This document shows positions 40,642 to 48,696 of a DNA stretch of 64,000 nucleotides, in pieces; position 1 is the first letter of the stretch; each line of letters starts with the position of its first letter. The translations under genes were made by a program, and so were the position numbers. This DNA comes from an uncultured Angelakisella sp. (lineage in GTDB: Bacteria; Bacillota; Clostridia; Oscillospirales; Ruminococcaceae): contig CAJUFR010000002.1 in the NCBI GenBank assembly GCA_910585525.1, positions 46,765-110,764 on the forward strand, read 5' to 3'. The notes beneath the pieces were generated by a model, which did not search any database, had not been told where the DNA came from, and saw nothing but the letters and a program-made list of their open reading frames with translations.

Positions 40642-41709
40642 ATGGCTGCAAAAAAGAAGCGTCTGCCCAAGGAGATAAAACAGCTTCTGGAGGCCGGTGA
40701 CATTGAGGAACTGAAAAAGCAGCTTGCCCTCTGCGAACCCAACGCCATAAACGGCAAATACGGCTCCAACATCTTTTCCCTCACCCCCCTGCCCCGGGAG
40801 TTGGCCGTCTGGGCCCAGCAGCAGGGGGCGGATGTAAACTTCAAGGACTACTACGAAAAGACCCCCATCTTCCTCCAGGTGTCGGCCTGGAACGGGGACG
40901 CCCAGCTGCTCATCGACCTGGGGGCGGATGTCCATGTGGCCCAATACGACGGCACCACCCCCCTCCACCTGGCCTCCATCTATGGCCGGACCCAGGCGGT
41001 GAAGGCGCTGCTGGCCGCCGGGGCGGAGGTGGACGCCAGGACGGCGGGCCACGCCGACAGCCTCACCCCCCTGGAGATGACCATCCGGCAGCAGCGGCTG
41101 CCCCTGCTCCCTCTCTACGAGGTCTGCGTCCTGCTGCTGGATGCCGGGGCGGAGATGACCCCGCGTTGCCGCCAGTGGGTGGTGAAGGAGTTGGAGCGGT
41201 TCCAGCGGAACAGGCTGTGTATCAAGAACCTTGAGTTCCTGGCGCAGCAGGTGGAGGGGATGGAACGGCTCTGCCAGCTGTTCCATGTCTCCCCCGCCCC
41301 GGAGCCCATTGTCCACGACGGGGTCTCCCCCATCGTCATCACCGAGGAGGGCTTTGCCGCCCGGTTCAAAAAGCTGTGGGAGTACCTGATCCCCCCTGCC
41401 GGCAGGGCCCGGACCGCCCAGGGGGAGGCGGTGCGTATCGCGGGCCGCATCGATGACGAACTGATGCGCAACGGCGGCGCCAACTGGGACAAGGACTACC
41501 GGGAAATGCTGAAAAAGCTGCCGGAGTACCTCCGCCTGGGGACCCCCCTGCCGGAGCAGGACCTGGCCGAGGCGGAGCGGCTGGCCCGGTTCCTCCAAAG
41601 CGGACGCCCCGACGGGAAGGCGTCCCAGGCCCTCTGTGAATACGCCGTGGCTTGGGTGCTGCAAAACCCGGAGGTCATCCCGCCCCTGGAGGGAAACTAT
41701 AAAAGGTAA
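40642..41709 (+). CDS. Ankyrin-repeat protein
   Basis: 355 residues, no signal peptide. The N-terminal half holds about three to four ankyrin-type repeats, clearest in TTPLHLASIYGRTQAVKALL and the following LAAGAEVDAR, with a degenerate earlier one around YEKTPIFLQVSAWNGDAQ. The C-terminal 180 residues are a domain I do not recognise, rich in charged helices. Bacterial ankyrin proteins are protein-binding scaffolds. Located between the FNT channel gene and sbcD; CTGGAGGAG overlaps the FNT stop region and serves as the binding site, so the two are probably co-transcribed. Confidence 0.78.
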   Translation: MAAKKKRLPKEIKQLLEAGDIEELKKQLALCEPNAINGKYGSNIFSLTPLPRELAVWAQQQGADVNFKDYYEKTPIFLQVSAWNGDAQLLIDLGADVHVAQYDGTTPLHLASIYGRTQAVKALLAAGAEVDARTAGHADSLTPLEMTIRQQRLPLLPLYEVCVLLLDAGAEMTPRCRQWVVKELERFQRNRLCIKNLEFLAQQVEGMERLCQLFHVSPAPEPIVHDGVSPIVITEEGFAARFKKLWEYLIPPAGRARTAQGEAVRIAGRIDDELMRNGGANWDKDYREMLKKLPEYLRLGTPLPEQDLAEAERLARFLQSGRPDGKASQALCEYAVAWVLQNPEVIPPLEGNYKR

Positions 41710-41744
41710 CAAAAGCGGCTCCCCTATGACATTAAGGAGGTCCC

Positions 41745-42923
41745 ATGAGATTCCTTCACCTTTCCGACCTGCACCTGGGCCGCAGTCTTTGCGAATACAG
41801 CCTGCTGGAGGACCAGCGGTACTGGTGCCAGGGGCTGCTGGACTACCTGGAGACCGCCCCCTGCGACGCCGTCCTCATCGCCGGGGACCTTTACGACCGT
41901 TCGGTGCCCAGCGCCGGGGCGGTGGAACTCTGCGACTGGTTTTTGGGGGAGCTGGCCGGGCGGCTGGCGCTGCCGGTGCTCTGTGTCTCCGGCAACCACG
42001 ACAGCCCCCAGCGGCTGGGCTTCGCCTCCTCCCTCTACCGGGCCAGCGGCCTTTACATGGCCGCCATCCCCCGGCGGGAGGTCTCCAGCGTCACCCTCCG
42101 GGACCGGTGGGGGGAGGTGGACTTTTTTCTGCTGCCCTACCTCACCCCCGGGGATGGCCGGACCCTCTTCCCGGAGCGGGAGATCCACACCTTCCAGGAC
42201 ACCTACCAGGCGGTGCTGGAGGAGAACCGGCAGCGGATGGAGCGCTGCCCCCGGCGGGTGCTGGTGGCTCACGGCTTCTTCGCCCGGGGGGCGGACCGGG
42301 ACGGTTCCGGCCTGGCCTTCTGCGATTCGGAGGTGAGCGTGGGGGGGGCCGACCTGGTGGATGCCGCCCTGCTGGACGGCTTTTCTTACTGCGCCCTGGG
42401 GCACCTCCACGCCTGCCAGCCGGTGGGGGACGAGACAGCCCGTGTCTGGTACAGTGGCAGCCCCTTAAAATACTCGGTCTCGGAGGAGGGCCATCAAAAG
42501 CGGGCCCTGCTGGTGGAGTTGGACGGGGAGGGGGATGTCACGGTGGAAAAGATCACCCTGCCCCGGCTCCGGGACCTGCGCACCGTGAAAGGCACCATGG
42601 AGCAGCTGCTGGCCCCCACCGGCGGGGGCTTTGCCTCGGACGATTATGTCCAGATCACCGTCCTCACCCAGGGGACCGAGGTAGCTGCCTCCCGCCAGCT
42701 GCGCAACGTCTACCCCAACTACCTCCAGATACGCTACCAAAGCCCCGTCACCCAGGCGCTGGAACTGGGGGGCCATGGGGAACTGTCCCGGCTGACCCTG
42801 TCCGGGGCCTACCAACGGTTCTACCGCCAGGTCACCGGCCACGACCTGGCCCCGGAGGCGCTGGAACTGCTGGAACGCCTCAGCCGCCAGGCGGAGCAGG
42901 AGAGGGAGGAGGAGACAGGATGA
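41745..42923 (+). CDS. sbcD: Exonuclease SbcCD, nuclease subunit
   Basis: 392 residues, full length. SbcD is the Mre11-type nuclease of the SbcCD complex that cleaves hairpins and protein-blocked DNA ends. The phosphoesterase motifs are MRFLHLSDLHLGR, AVLIAGDLYDRSVPS, CVSGNHDSPQR, VLVAHGFF and YCALGHLHACQP, complete and in order. TAAGGAGG precedes the ATG. Its stop overlaps sbcC by 4 bases, the usual coupling. Confidence 0.95.
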   Translation: MRFLHLSDLHLGRSLCEYSLLEDQRYWCQGLLDYLETAPCDAVLIAGDLYDRSVPSAGAVELCDWFLGELAGRLALPVLCVSGNHDSPQRLGFASSLYRASGLYMAAIPRREVSSVTLRDRWGEVDFFLLPYLTPGDGRTLFPEREIHTFQDTYQAVLEENRQRMERCPRRVLVAHGFFARGADRDGSGLAFCDSEVSVGGADLVDAALLDGFSYCALGHLHACQPVGDETARVWYSGSPLKYSVSEEGHQKRALLVELDGEGDVTVEKITLPRLRDLRTVKGTMEQLLAPTGGGFASDDYVQITVLTQGTEVAASRQLRNVYPNYLQIRYQSPVTQALELGGHGELSRLTLSGAYQRFYRQVTGHDLAPEALELLERLSRQAEQEREEETG

Positions 42924-45868
42924 GACCATTGGAATTGACCCTCAGCGCCTTCGGGCCCTTCCGGGAGGAGGAGACGGTGGACTTTTCCGCCGTCCGGGGC
43001 ATCTTTCTCATCAACGGCCCTACCGGGGCGGGCAAGACCACCCTCTTTGACGCCATCACCTTCGCCCTCTACGGCAAGGCCAGCGGCACCGCCCGGCAGA
43101 GCGAGAACTTCCGCTGCCACAGCGCCGCCCCGGACCGGGAGTGCTTTGTGGCGTTGCGCTTCTCCCTGGAGGGGAAGGAGTACCACATCCGCCGCCGCCC
43201 TGTCCAGCAGCTGGCCAAAAAGAAGGGGGGGACCAAGACCCTCCAGCACAGGGTGGTCCTCACCCTCCCCGACGGCCGGGTGCTGGATTCCGTCACCGAG
43301 ACGGGGGAGGTGGTGCAGCAGCTGCTGGGCATCGACTGCGACCAGTTCCGCAAGATGGTGATGCTGGCCCAGGGGGAGTTCAAGGAACTGCTGGAGGCCC
43401 CCAGCCGGGATAAGACCGCCCTGTTCCGCCGCATCTTTGGCACCGGGCAGTACGAGGCATTTACCAGCCGTCTCCAGCAGCAGCGCCGGGAGTTGGAGCA
43501 GCAGCTGGGGGAGCGGGGCCGCCGGATGGACCGGCTGGCCGCCTCCCTGGTGGAGCAGGGGGTGGAGGCGCTGGCCGCCGTCCCCAATCCCTCCACCCTG
43601 CCCGCCGGCACCCTGGCGGAACTGGTGGAGCCTGCCCTGACCCTCCGGGAGGAGGGCTGCAAGGCCCTGGAAAAGGCCATCGGGGAGACGGTGGCCCGGC
43701 GGGAAAAGCTGGACCTCCCCGGGGCCCGGGCCCTGGCGGGGCGGTTCCAGAAGCGGGGCGAACTGGAGCGGCAGAAAAAGGCCCTGGACGCCGCCGCCGG
43801 GGAGTTCAAGGAGAAAGCGGACCTGATCCGGGCCATCGAAGCCGCCGTCAGGGTCAAGCTGCGGGAGGATCACTGGAAGGGGACCAAGGCCGGCATCCAG
43901 GAGCACCGCAGGGAGGAACAAACCCTCTCCGCCGCCTGGAAGGCGGGCCAGGACCGGCTGGAGGCCCTGGGGAAGCAGCTGGACCAAAGGCCCCGGTGGC
44001 AGGAGGAACAGCGGCAGCTGGAGGACCAGGCCCGCCGCCTGGAGGAGGTGCTGGCCCTCTCCGCCCAGCTGGAGGAACGGAAAAAGGCGGTGGGGGAGTT
44101 GGAAAAGCAGCAGGCCGCCCTGGAGGAGCAGCAGCGGCAAAACGCCCTGCTGCTGGCCCTCTCCGCCCGGGAGGACCAGGCCGCCCGGCGGGGGGAATTG
44201 TCCCGCCAGGGGGAGCGGCTGCTGGCCCGGGCCGGCCAGGCCCGGAAGCTGGCCGGGGAGTACCAAACGCGCCAGGAGGAGTATCTGGACAGCTACCGGC
44301 AGTTCATCCGGGGCCAGGCGGCGCTGCTGGCTTTGGAACTCCGGCAGGGGGAGCCCTGCCCTGTCTGCGGCTCGGTGAGCCACCCGGCCCCCGCCCGTCC
44401 CGGGGAGGGGGAGGTGACCCGGCAGCAGCTGGAGGAACGGAAGGCCCGGATGGACCGGGCGCTGGCGGCCAGCGTCCAGGAGGAAGAAGCAGCCAAGGCC
44501 CTGGCGGGGGGGCTCCAGCCCCACTGGCCGGAGGTCTCCCTGGAGGGGGTCTACCGGGGGGACGGGCTGCTGGAGCAGCGGCTGGAGGCCCTCTCCCGGG
44601 AGATGGCGGAGGACCGGTCCGCCCTGGCCGGGCTGGCGGAGCAGTGGGGGCAGCTGAGCCGCCGCCCCCTGCCCCCCCGGGACCGGGACAAGCTGGCCGG
44701 GGAGAAGGACCGGCTGGCCACCGCCCTGGCCCAATGCGCCGGCAGCCGGCAGGCCGCCCGGCAGCAGCTGGCGGAGACGGCGGAGCGGCTGGGGGACATC
44801 CAGCCCGGGGAAGCGGCCCGGCGGCAGAAGGAGATCGCCGCCCGTCAGAAGGAGTTGGCCGATGGCCTGGCCGCCCTGGAGAGGGAGGAGACCGCCCTGC
44901 GGGAGCGGCTCTCCCACACCCAGGGGCGGCTCCAGGCCCTGGGCCAGGTGCTGGAGAAGGAGGAGGCCCAGGAGCGGGAGCAGAAGGAGCAGCTGCGCCA
45001 GGCGATGCTGGAGAGCGGCTTCACCACCCGGGAGCAGTACACCGCCGCCCTGGCCCGGGGGCCGGAACTGGAGCGGCTGCGGCAGCAGGTGGAGGACCAC
45101 CGCACCATGACGGTATCGGTGGAGGCCAACCTCCGCACCCTGGGGGAGGAACTGGCGGGAAAGACGCCCCCGGCCCTGCCGGAGTTGGAGGCGGAGGAGA
45201 CGGCCCTGCGCCGGGCGGAGGCGGAGCAGCGGGAAAGCTACACCGCCGCCGCCTCGGCCCTGGCCCTCTGCCGCCGCAGCTGGGAGGAACTGCGCCAGGA
45301 GAGCGCCGCCAGCCACCAGCTGGCCAGCCAGGCCGCCGCCGCGGCGGAGTTGGCCCGCCGGGCCGCCGGGGACAACGAGAGCCGGGTCACCTTCGAGACC
45401 TTCATCCTGGCCGCTTACTTTGAGGACATCGTCAAGATGTGCAACTACCATCTGGGGGAGATGACAGGGGGGCGGTACCAGCTTTGCCGGATGAGCACCG
45501 CCGCCCGCCACGGGGCGGCCTCCGGCCTGGACCTGGAGGTGATGGACCACGACACCGGCCAGCGCCGCCCGGTCTCCACCCTCTCCGGCGGCGAGAGTTT
45601 CAAGGCTTCTCTGGCCCTGGCCCTGGGTCTGGCCGACGTGGTGCAGCACTACTCCGGCTCCATCCCCATCGAGACGCTGTTTATCGACGAGGGCTTCGCC
45701 ACCCTGGACGACCTCTCCCGCCAGAGCGCGGTGGACGCCCTTTTCTCCCTGGGCACCGGTGGCCGGATGGTGGGGGTCATCAGCCACGTGGAGAGCCTGC
45801 GGGAGCGCATCCCCACCGTCCTTTCGGTCACCGGCGGCCACGGCGGCAGCCACGCAAAATTTCTCTGA
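42920..45868 (+). CDS. sbcC: Exonuclease SbcCD, ATPase subunit
   Basis: 982 residues, normal for this SMC-like (Rad50-type) subunit. The N-terminal ATPase lobe has FLINGPTGAGKTTLFDAI; a long coiled coil in two arms surrounds the zinc-hook motif CPVC near residue 480, and the C-terminal lobe has the signature LSGGESFKASLAL and Walker B LFIDEGFATLDD. The start MRPLELTLSAFGPF is the family start and overlaps the sbcD stop. Very high G+C and repetitive Glu/Arg/Leu codons in the coiled coil produce long open frames on the other strand, which are shadows. Confidence 0.95.
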   Translation: MRPLELTLSAFGPFREEETVDFSAVRGIFLINGPTGAGKTTLFDAITFALYGKASGTARQSENFRCHSAAPDRECFVALRFSLEGKEYHIRRRPVQQLAKKKGGTKTLQHRVVLTLPDGRVLDSVTETGEVVQQLLGIDCDQFRKMVMLAQGEFKELLEAPSRDKTALFRRIFGTGQYEAFTSRLQQQRRELEQQLGERGRRMDRLAASLVEQGVEALAAVPNPSTLPAGTLAELVEPALTLREEGCKALEKAIGETVARREKLDLPGARALAGRFQKRGELERQKKALDAAAGEFKEKADLIRAIEAAVRVKLREDHWKGTKAGIQEHRREEQTLSAAWKAGQDRLEALGKQLDQRPRWQEEQRQLEDQARRLEEVLALSAQLEERKKAVGELEKQQAALEEQQRQNALLLALSAREDQAARRGELSRQGERLLARAGQARKLAGEYQTRQEEYLDSYRQFIRGQAALLALELRQGEPCPVCGSVSHPAPARPGEGEVTRQQLEERKARMDRALAASVQEEEAAKALAGGLQPHWPEVSLEGVYRGDGLLEQRLEALSREMAEDRSALAGLAEQWGQLSRRPLPPRDRDKLAGEKDRLATALAQCAGSRQAARQQLAETAERLGDIQPGEAARRQKEIAARQKELADGLAALEREETALRERLSHTQGRLQALGQVLEKEEAQEREQKEQLRQAMLESGFTTREQYTAALARGPELERLRQQVEDHRTMTVSVEANLRTLGEELAGKTPPALPELEAEETALRRAEAEQRESYTAAASALALCRRSWEELRQESAASHQLASQAAAAAELARRAAGDNESRVTFETFILAAYFEDIVKMCNYHLGEMTGGRYQLCRMSTAARHGAASGLDLEVMDHDTGQRRPVSTLSGGESFKASLALALGLADVVQHYSGSIPIETLFIDEGFATLDDLSRQSAVDALFSLGTGGRMVGVISHVESLRERIPTVLSVTGGHGGSHAKFL

Positions 45869-45883
45869 CCCCGCCCCCACCGC

Positions 45884-45912
45884 TTGACGCCGCCCCGGCA
45901 AAAGGATATAAT
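45884..45912 (+). promoter_or_regulatory. tRNA-Thr promoter
   Basis: TTGACG (45884-45889), 17 bases, TATAAT (45907-45912), 30 bases before the tRNA. Confidence 0.75.
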
Positions 45913-45942
45913 AGGCCGGGGGGAGGACGCTCCCCCCGATAA

Positions 45943-46018
45943 GCTGGAGTGGCTCAGTCGGTAGAGCAGCTGATTCGTAATCAGCAGGTCGTGGGTTCGA
46001 GTCCCATCTCCAGCTCCA
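45943..46018 (+). tRNA. tRNA-Thr, anticodon CGT
   Basis: A full cloverleaf of 76 bases: acceptor GCTGGAG/CTCCAGC, D arm with GGCTCAGTCGGTAGAGC, anticodon stem GCTGA/TCAGC with loop TTCGTAA (anticodon CGT, reading ACG), and T arm GTGGGTTCGAGTCCCAT. The CCA end is encoded at 46016-46018. It has its own promoter and is followed directly by a 105-bp tandem repeat. Confidence 0.95.
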
Positions 46019-46257
46019 CGGCGTGGCCGCCGGGGCACGCCCTGCACGGCCTTCGGCCTTACTGGTCGAAGGCCGTTAGTCTATACCTGGAGACCGGGAT
46101 ATCTAAAGTGTTTTGCACAGACACGGCGTGGCCGCCGGGGCACGCCCTACACGGCCTTCGGCCTTACTGGTCGAAGGCCGTTAGTCTATACCTGGAGACT
46201 GGGATATCTAAAGTGTTTTGCACAGACACGGCGTGGCCGCCGGGGCACGCCCTGCTC
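46019..46257 (+). repeat. 105-bp tandem repeat, two and a third copies
   Basis: Nearly identical 105-base units begin at 46018, 46123 and 46228 (the last stops after about 30 bases). Each complete unit contains an inverted repeat ACGGCCTTCG..CGAAGGCCGT with an 11-base loop, and CTGGAGAC. The first begins at the tRNA CCA end. Because 105 is divisible by three, an open frame with a 35-residue repeat appears, but it lacks a binding site and I do not call it a gene. Confidence 0.85.
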
Positions 46258-46278
46258 GCCCCCCTCTTTGAGGGGGGC
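46258..46278 (+). terminator. Hairpin ending the tRNA transcript
   Basis: GCCCCCCTC-TTT-GAGGGGGGC followed by TTACTTTT, after the tandem repeats. Confidence 0.6.
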
Positions 46279-46297
46279 TTACTTTTGTACAGGATTT

Positions 46298-46332
46298 TGG
46301 CGGGTGCCTGGAGTCCTAGCGTCGTTTTTTAT
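46298..46332 (+). repeat. Dispersed GGGTGCCTGGAG repeat, copy D
   Basis: TTGGCGGGTGCCTGGAGTC, then CTAGCGTCG and TTTTTT. Shares the core with copies A-C. Confidence 0.5.
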
Positions 46333-46339
46333 TGAAAAT

Positions 46340-46371
46340 AGGCCCTCACCCGGGTTTTGGTGAGGGCCTTT
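46340..46371 (-). terminator. Terminator after anmK
   Basis: AGGCCCTCACC pairs with GGTGAGGGCCT around a 10-base loop; on the minus strand it is followed by ATTTTCAAT. Confidence 0.65.
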
Positions 46372-46400
46372 GGTCTTTTATAGATGCTTTGGTGGTGGCG

Positions 46401-47606
46401 TTATCTCCCTGCCACCGACACCTTCCCCATCACTGCGGGGCGGTGGGCGCCGGTGACGCTGGGCAGGGTGTTGGCCTGCTCCCGCACGCAGCAGTCCGCC
46501 ATCAGGGCAAAGGCGATGGCCTCCTTGGCGTCGCTGTTCCAGCCCATGTCCTCCTGGGTCCTGACGGCGATGCCCAGGGGGGACAGCCGCCGGGTCAGGT
46601 AGCCCAGCAGCGTCCGGTTGTAGCTGCCGCCGCCCCCGACGATCAGTTCGGTGGCCTGGTGCTTGGGCAGGACATACCGGCGGCAGGCGTCCTCGATGGA
46701 CCAAGCGGTGAGGTCGGTGACGGTGGCCACCAGGTCCTGGGGAGAGATATGGCGTTCTTTACCCCAGGCCAGGATCTTCTCGGTGTACTGGGTGCCGAAC
46801 AGTTCCCGGCCGGTGGTCTTGGGGAGGGGCAGGGTGTAGTATGGCTCCTGCTGGAGGCGGGCCAGCAGTTCCTGGTCCACCCGGCCCTTGGCGGCCATGG
46901 CCCCGCCGGCGTCGTAGGTCTGGACCCCCTGGGTGACGTGGCTGATGACGGCGTCGATGATCATATTCCCCGGGCCGGTGTCAAAGGCGTAGACCTCCTC
47001 CGGCTTGGCGGCGGCGGGCATGACGGTGACGTTGCCGATGCCCCCGATGTTCTGGAGCAGGATGGTCTCGGTCTCCCGGCGGTAGAGGAGGTACTCGGAG
47101 AAGGGCACCAGCGGCGCCCCCTGGCCCCCTGCCGCCATATCCGCCACCCGGAAGTCGCTGACGGTGGGCAGGCCGGTGTCGTGGGCGATCACCGAGCCCT
47201 CCCCGATCTGGACGGTATACCGCGCCGGGCGGCCCCAGTATTCCTCCGCCACCGGGGCGTGCCAGATGGTTTGGCCGTGGGAGCCGATCAGGTCCACCTC
47301 CGCCGGGGTCAGTCCCGCCTTCTGGATGACGGCCAGCGCCGCCTGGGCGTAGATCTGGCCCAGGATGACGTTCATGGCCCCCACCTTGTCCACCGTGGCG
47401 GTCTCGGGGCGGAAGAGGGTGAAGATGCCCTCCCGCACCGCCGGGGGAAAGGGGGTGTTGGAGAAGGCCAGCAGCTTCACCTCCGGGGCGCCGCCGTCCA
47501 GGCCGCCGCTGATCTCCACCAGGGCGGCGTCCACCCCGTCCACCGAGGTCCCGGACATCATGCCCACCACACGGCGGACCGGCTTTTTGGCGATGTTTTC
47601 CAGCAT
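46401..47606 (-). CDS. anmK: Anhydro-N-acetylmuramic acid kinase
   Basis: 401 residues, slightly longer than E. coli AnmK. The enzyme opens the 1,6-anhydro ring of anhydroMurNAc and phosphorylates it to MurNAc 6-phosphate. The N-terminal phosphate-binding MSGTSVDGVDAALVE, GSHGQTIWHAP, FRVADMAAGGQGAPLVP and NIGGIGNVT motifs are all present, with a late FDTGPGNMIIDAV. It starts 1 base before the murQ stop region ends and so forms a tight pair with murQ, whose product uses the MurNAc-6P it makes. Confidence 0.94.
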   Translation of the reverse strand: MLENIAKKPVRRVVGMMSGTSVDGVDAALVEISGGLDGGAPEVKLLAFSNTPFPPAVREGIFTLFRPETATVDKVGAMNVILGQIYAQAALAVIQKAGLTPAEVDLIGSHGQTIWHAPVAEEYWGRPARYTVQIGEGSVIAHDTGLPTVSDFRVADMAAGGQGAPLVPFSEYLLYRRETETILLQNIGGIGNVTVMPAAAKPEEVYAFDTGPGNMIIDAVISHVTQGVQTYDAGGAMAAKGRVDQELLARLQQEPYYTLPLPKTTGRELFGTQYTEKILAWGKERHISPQDLVATVTDLTAWSIEDACRRYVLPKHQATELIVGGGGSYNRTLLGYLTRRLSPLGIAVRTQEDMGWNSDAKEAIAFALMADCCVREQANTLPSVTGAHRPAVMGKVSVAGR

Positions 47607-47607
47607 G

Positions 47608-48522
47608 TCAGTGTTCCTCCCTTGCGTTCTCGATGGCCTGGGCCAGGTGGCCGCCGTGGCGGTCCAGCAGCGCCTTGGCCTTGGCGGCCTCCAGGCCGCT
47701 CTTTTCCAGCAGGATGGCCAGCTTCACGTGGCCCCCCGCCTCCTCCAGCAGGGCCTTGGCCCGGTCCCGGTCCACCCCGGTGGCGTGGATGATGAGCCGC
47801 TGGGCCCGGTCCACCAGCTTGTGGTTGCTGGCCCGCAGGTCCACCATCAGGTTGCCGTACACCTTCCCCAGCTTGACCATGGCGCAGGTGCTCAGCATGT
47901 TCAGCACCATCTTCTGGGCGGTGCCGGACTTCATCCGGGTGGAGCCGGAGATGGCCTCCGGGCCCACCAGGGGGGCGATGGTCACCTGGCAGACCTCCTC
48001 CAGCCGGGAGTGCGGGTTGGTGCAAAGGCCGATGGGAACGCCCCCCCGCTCCCTGGCCCGGCGCAGCCCCGCCAGGACATAGGGGGTGCGGCCGCTGGCG
48101 GTGATGCCCACCACGGCGTCATCGGGGCCCACCTCCAGCTGGTCCACCAGCCGGATACCGGCCTCCTCGTCGTCCTCACAGCCCTCCACCGGGTGGCGCA
48201 GGGCGATGTCCCCCCCGGCGATGTGCCCCTGGACCATCTCCGGGTCCACCCCGAAGGTGGGCAGGCACTCGGAGGCGTCCAGCACCCCCAGCCGCCCGGA
48301 GGTCCCCGCCCCCAGATAGATGAGCCGCCCGCCCCGGGCAAGGCAGCCGCTGATCAGGTCCACCGCCTGGGCGATCTCCGCCTTCTGGGCCGCCACCGCC
48401 CCGGCCACCAGGGCGTCCTGGCGGTTCACCAGTTCCACCATCTCCAGGGTGGAGCAGCGGTCGATATTTTGGGTCTCCGGGTTCACCATCTCGGTGGCCA
48501 GCCCGGCCAAGTTTTCCTTCAT
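47608..48522 (-). CDS. murQ: N-acetylmuramic acid 6-phosphate etherase
   Basis: 304 residues, normal length. MurQ removes D-lactate from MurNAc 6-phosphate, giving GlcNAc 6-phosphate. The SIS domain has LIYLGAGTSGRLGVLDASEC with the catalytic Glu region, GITASGRTPYVLAGL, SGSTRMKSGTAQKMVLNML, and a C-terminal helical part with AKALLDRHGGHLAQAI. Its promoter on the minus strand is TTGACA-N17-TAAGAT, the minus-35 overlapping an RpiR-type operator. anmK follows by 1 base. Confidence 0.95.
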   Translation of the reverse strand: MKENLAGLATEMVNPETQNIDRCSTLEMVELVNRQDALVAGAVAAQKAEIAQAVDLISGCLARGGRLIYLGAGTSGRLGVLDASECLPTFGVDPEMVQGHIAGGDIALRHPVEGCEDDEEAGIRLVDQLEVGPDDAVVGITASGRTPYVLAGLRRARERGGVPIGLCTNPHSRLEEVCQVTIAPLVGPEAISGSTRMKSGTAQKMVLNMLSTCAMVKLGKVYGNLMVDLRASNHKLVDRAQRLIIHATGVDRDRAKALLEEAGGHVKLAILLEKSGLEAAKAKALLDRHGGHLAQAIENAREEH

Positions 48523-48551
48523 GGGACACCTCCCCTGTCATATTCCTCTCC

Positions 48552-48580
48552 ATCTTATCCTATCCAGTAAAATATGTCAA
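48552..48580 (-). promoter_or_regulatory. Promoter of murQ-anmK
   Basis: On the minus strand TTGACA (48580-48575), 17 bases, TAAGAT (48557-48552). Confidence 0.7.
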
Positions 48581-48591
48581 TAATGTTTCAA
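48575..48591. promoter_or_regulatory. RpiR-type operator 1
   Basis: TGTCAATAATGTTTCAA, related to the perfect copy at 48607 and overlapping the murQ minus-35 box. Confidence 0.55.
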
Positions 48592-48606
48592 CTTATTTCT
48601 GGTTTT

Positions 48607-48623
48607 TTGAAATAATGTTTCAA
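48607..48623. promoter_or_regulatory. RpiR-type operator 2
   Basis: TTGAAATAATGTTTCAA is a palindrome with TTGAAA and TTTCAA halves, the known TGAAA-N5-TTTCA class of RpiR operators in Firmicutes. It lies where the rpiR promoter is expected. Confidence 0.65.
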
Positions 48624-48696
48624 AACCTATAGACTTCCGCCCCGGGGTCTGGTATACTTTGCTTGTATACATGTTTTGGACGGGAGGGGGAGGGTC

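Noticed and set aside
41636..42919. N-terminal extension of SbcC to 1410 residues
   Set aside because: The extra 428 residues are read out of frame through sbcD. The true start is at 42920, overlapping the sbcD stop.
45943..46018. tRNA-Thr as an integration (att) site
   Set aside because: No integrase is present, no displaced copy of the tRNA 3' end was found, and the genes downstream are housekeeping or salvage genes.
46018..46257. CRISPR array
   Set aside because: The 105-bp units are contiguous, with no unique spacers and no cas genes in the window.
45949..46335. Open frame encoding a 35-residue repeat protein
   Set aside because: It starts inside tRNA-Thr, the repeat is a by-product of a 105-bp DNA unit divisible by three, and there is no ribosome binding site.
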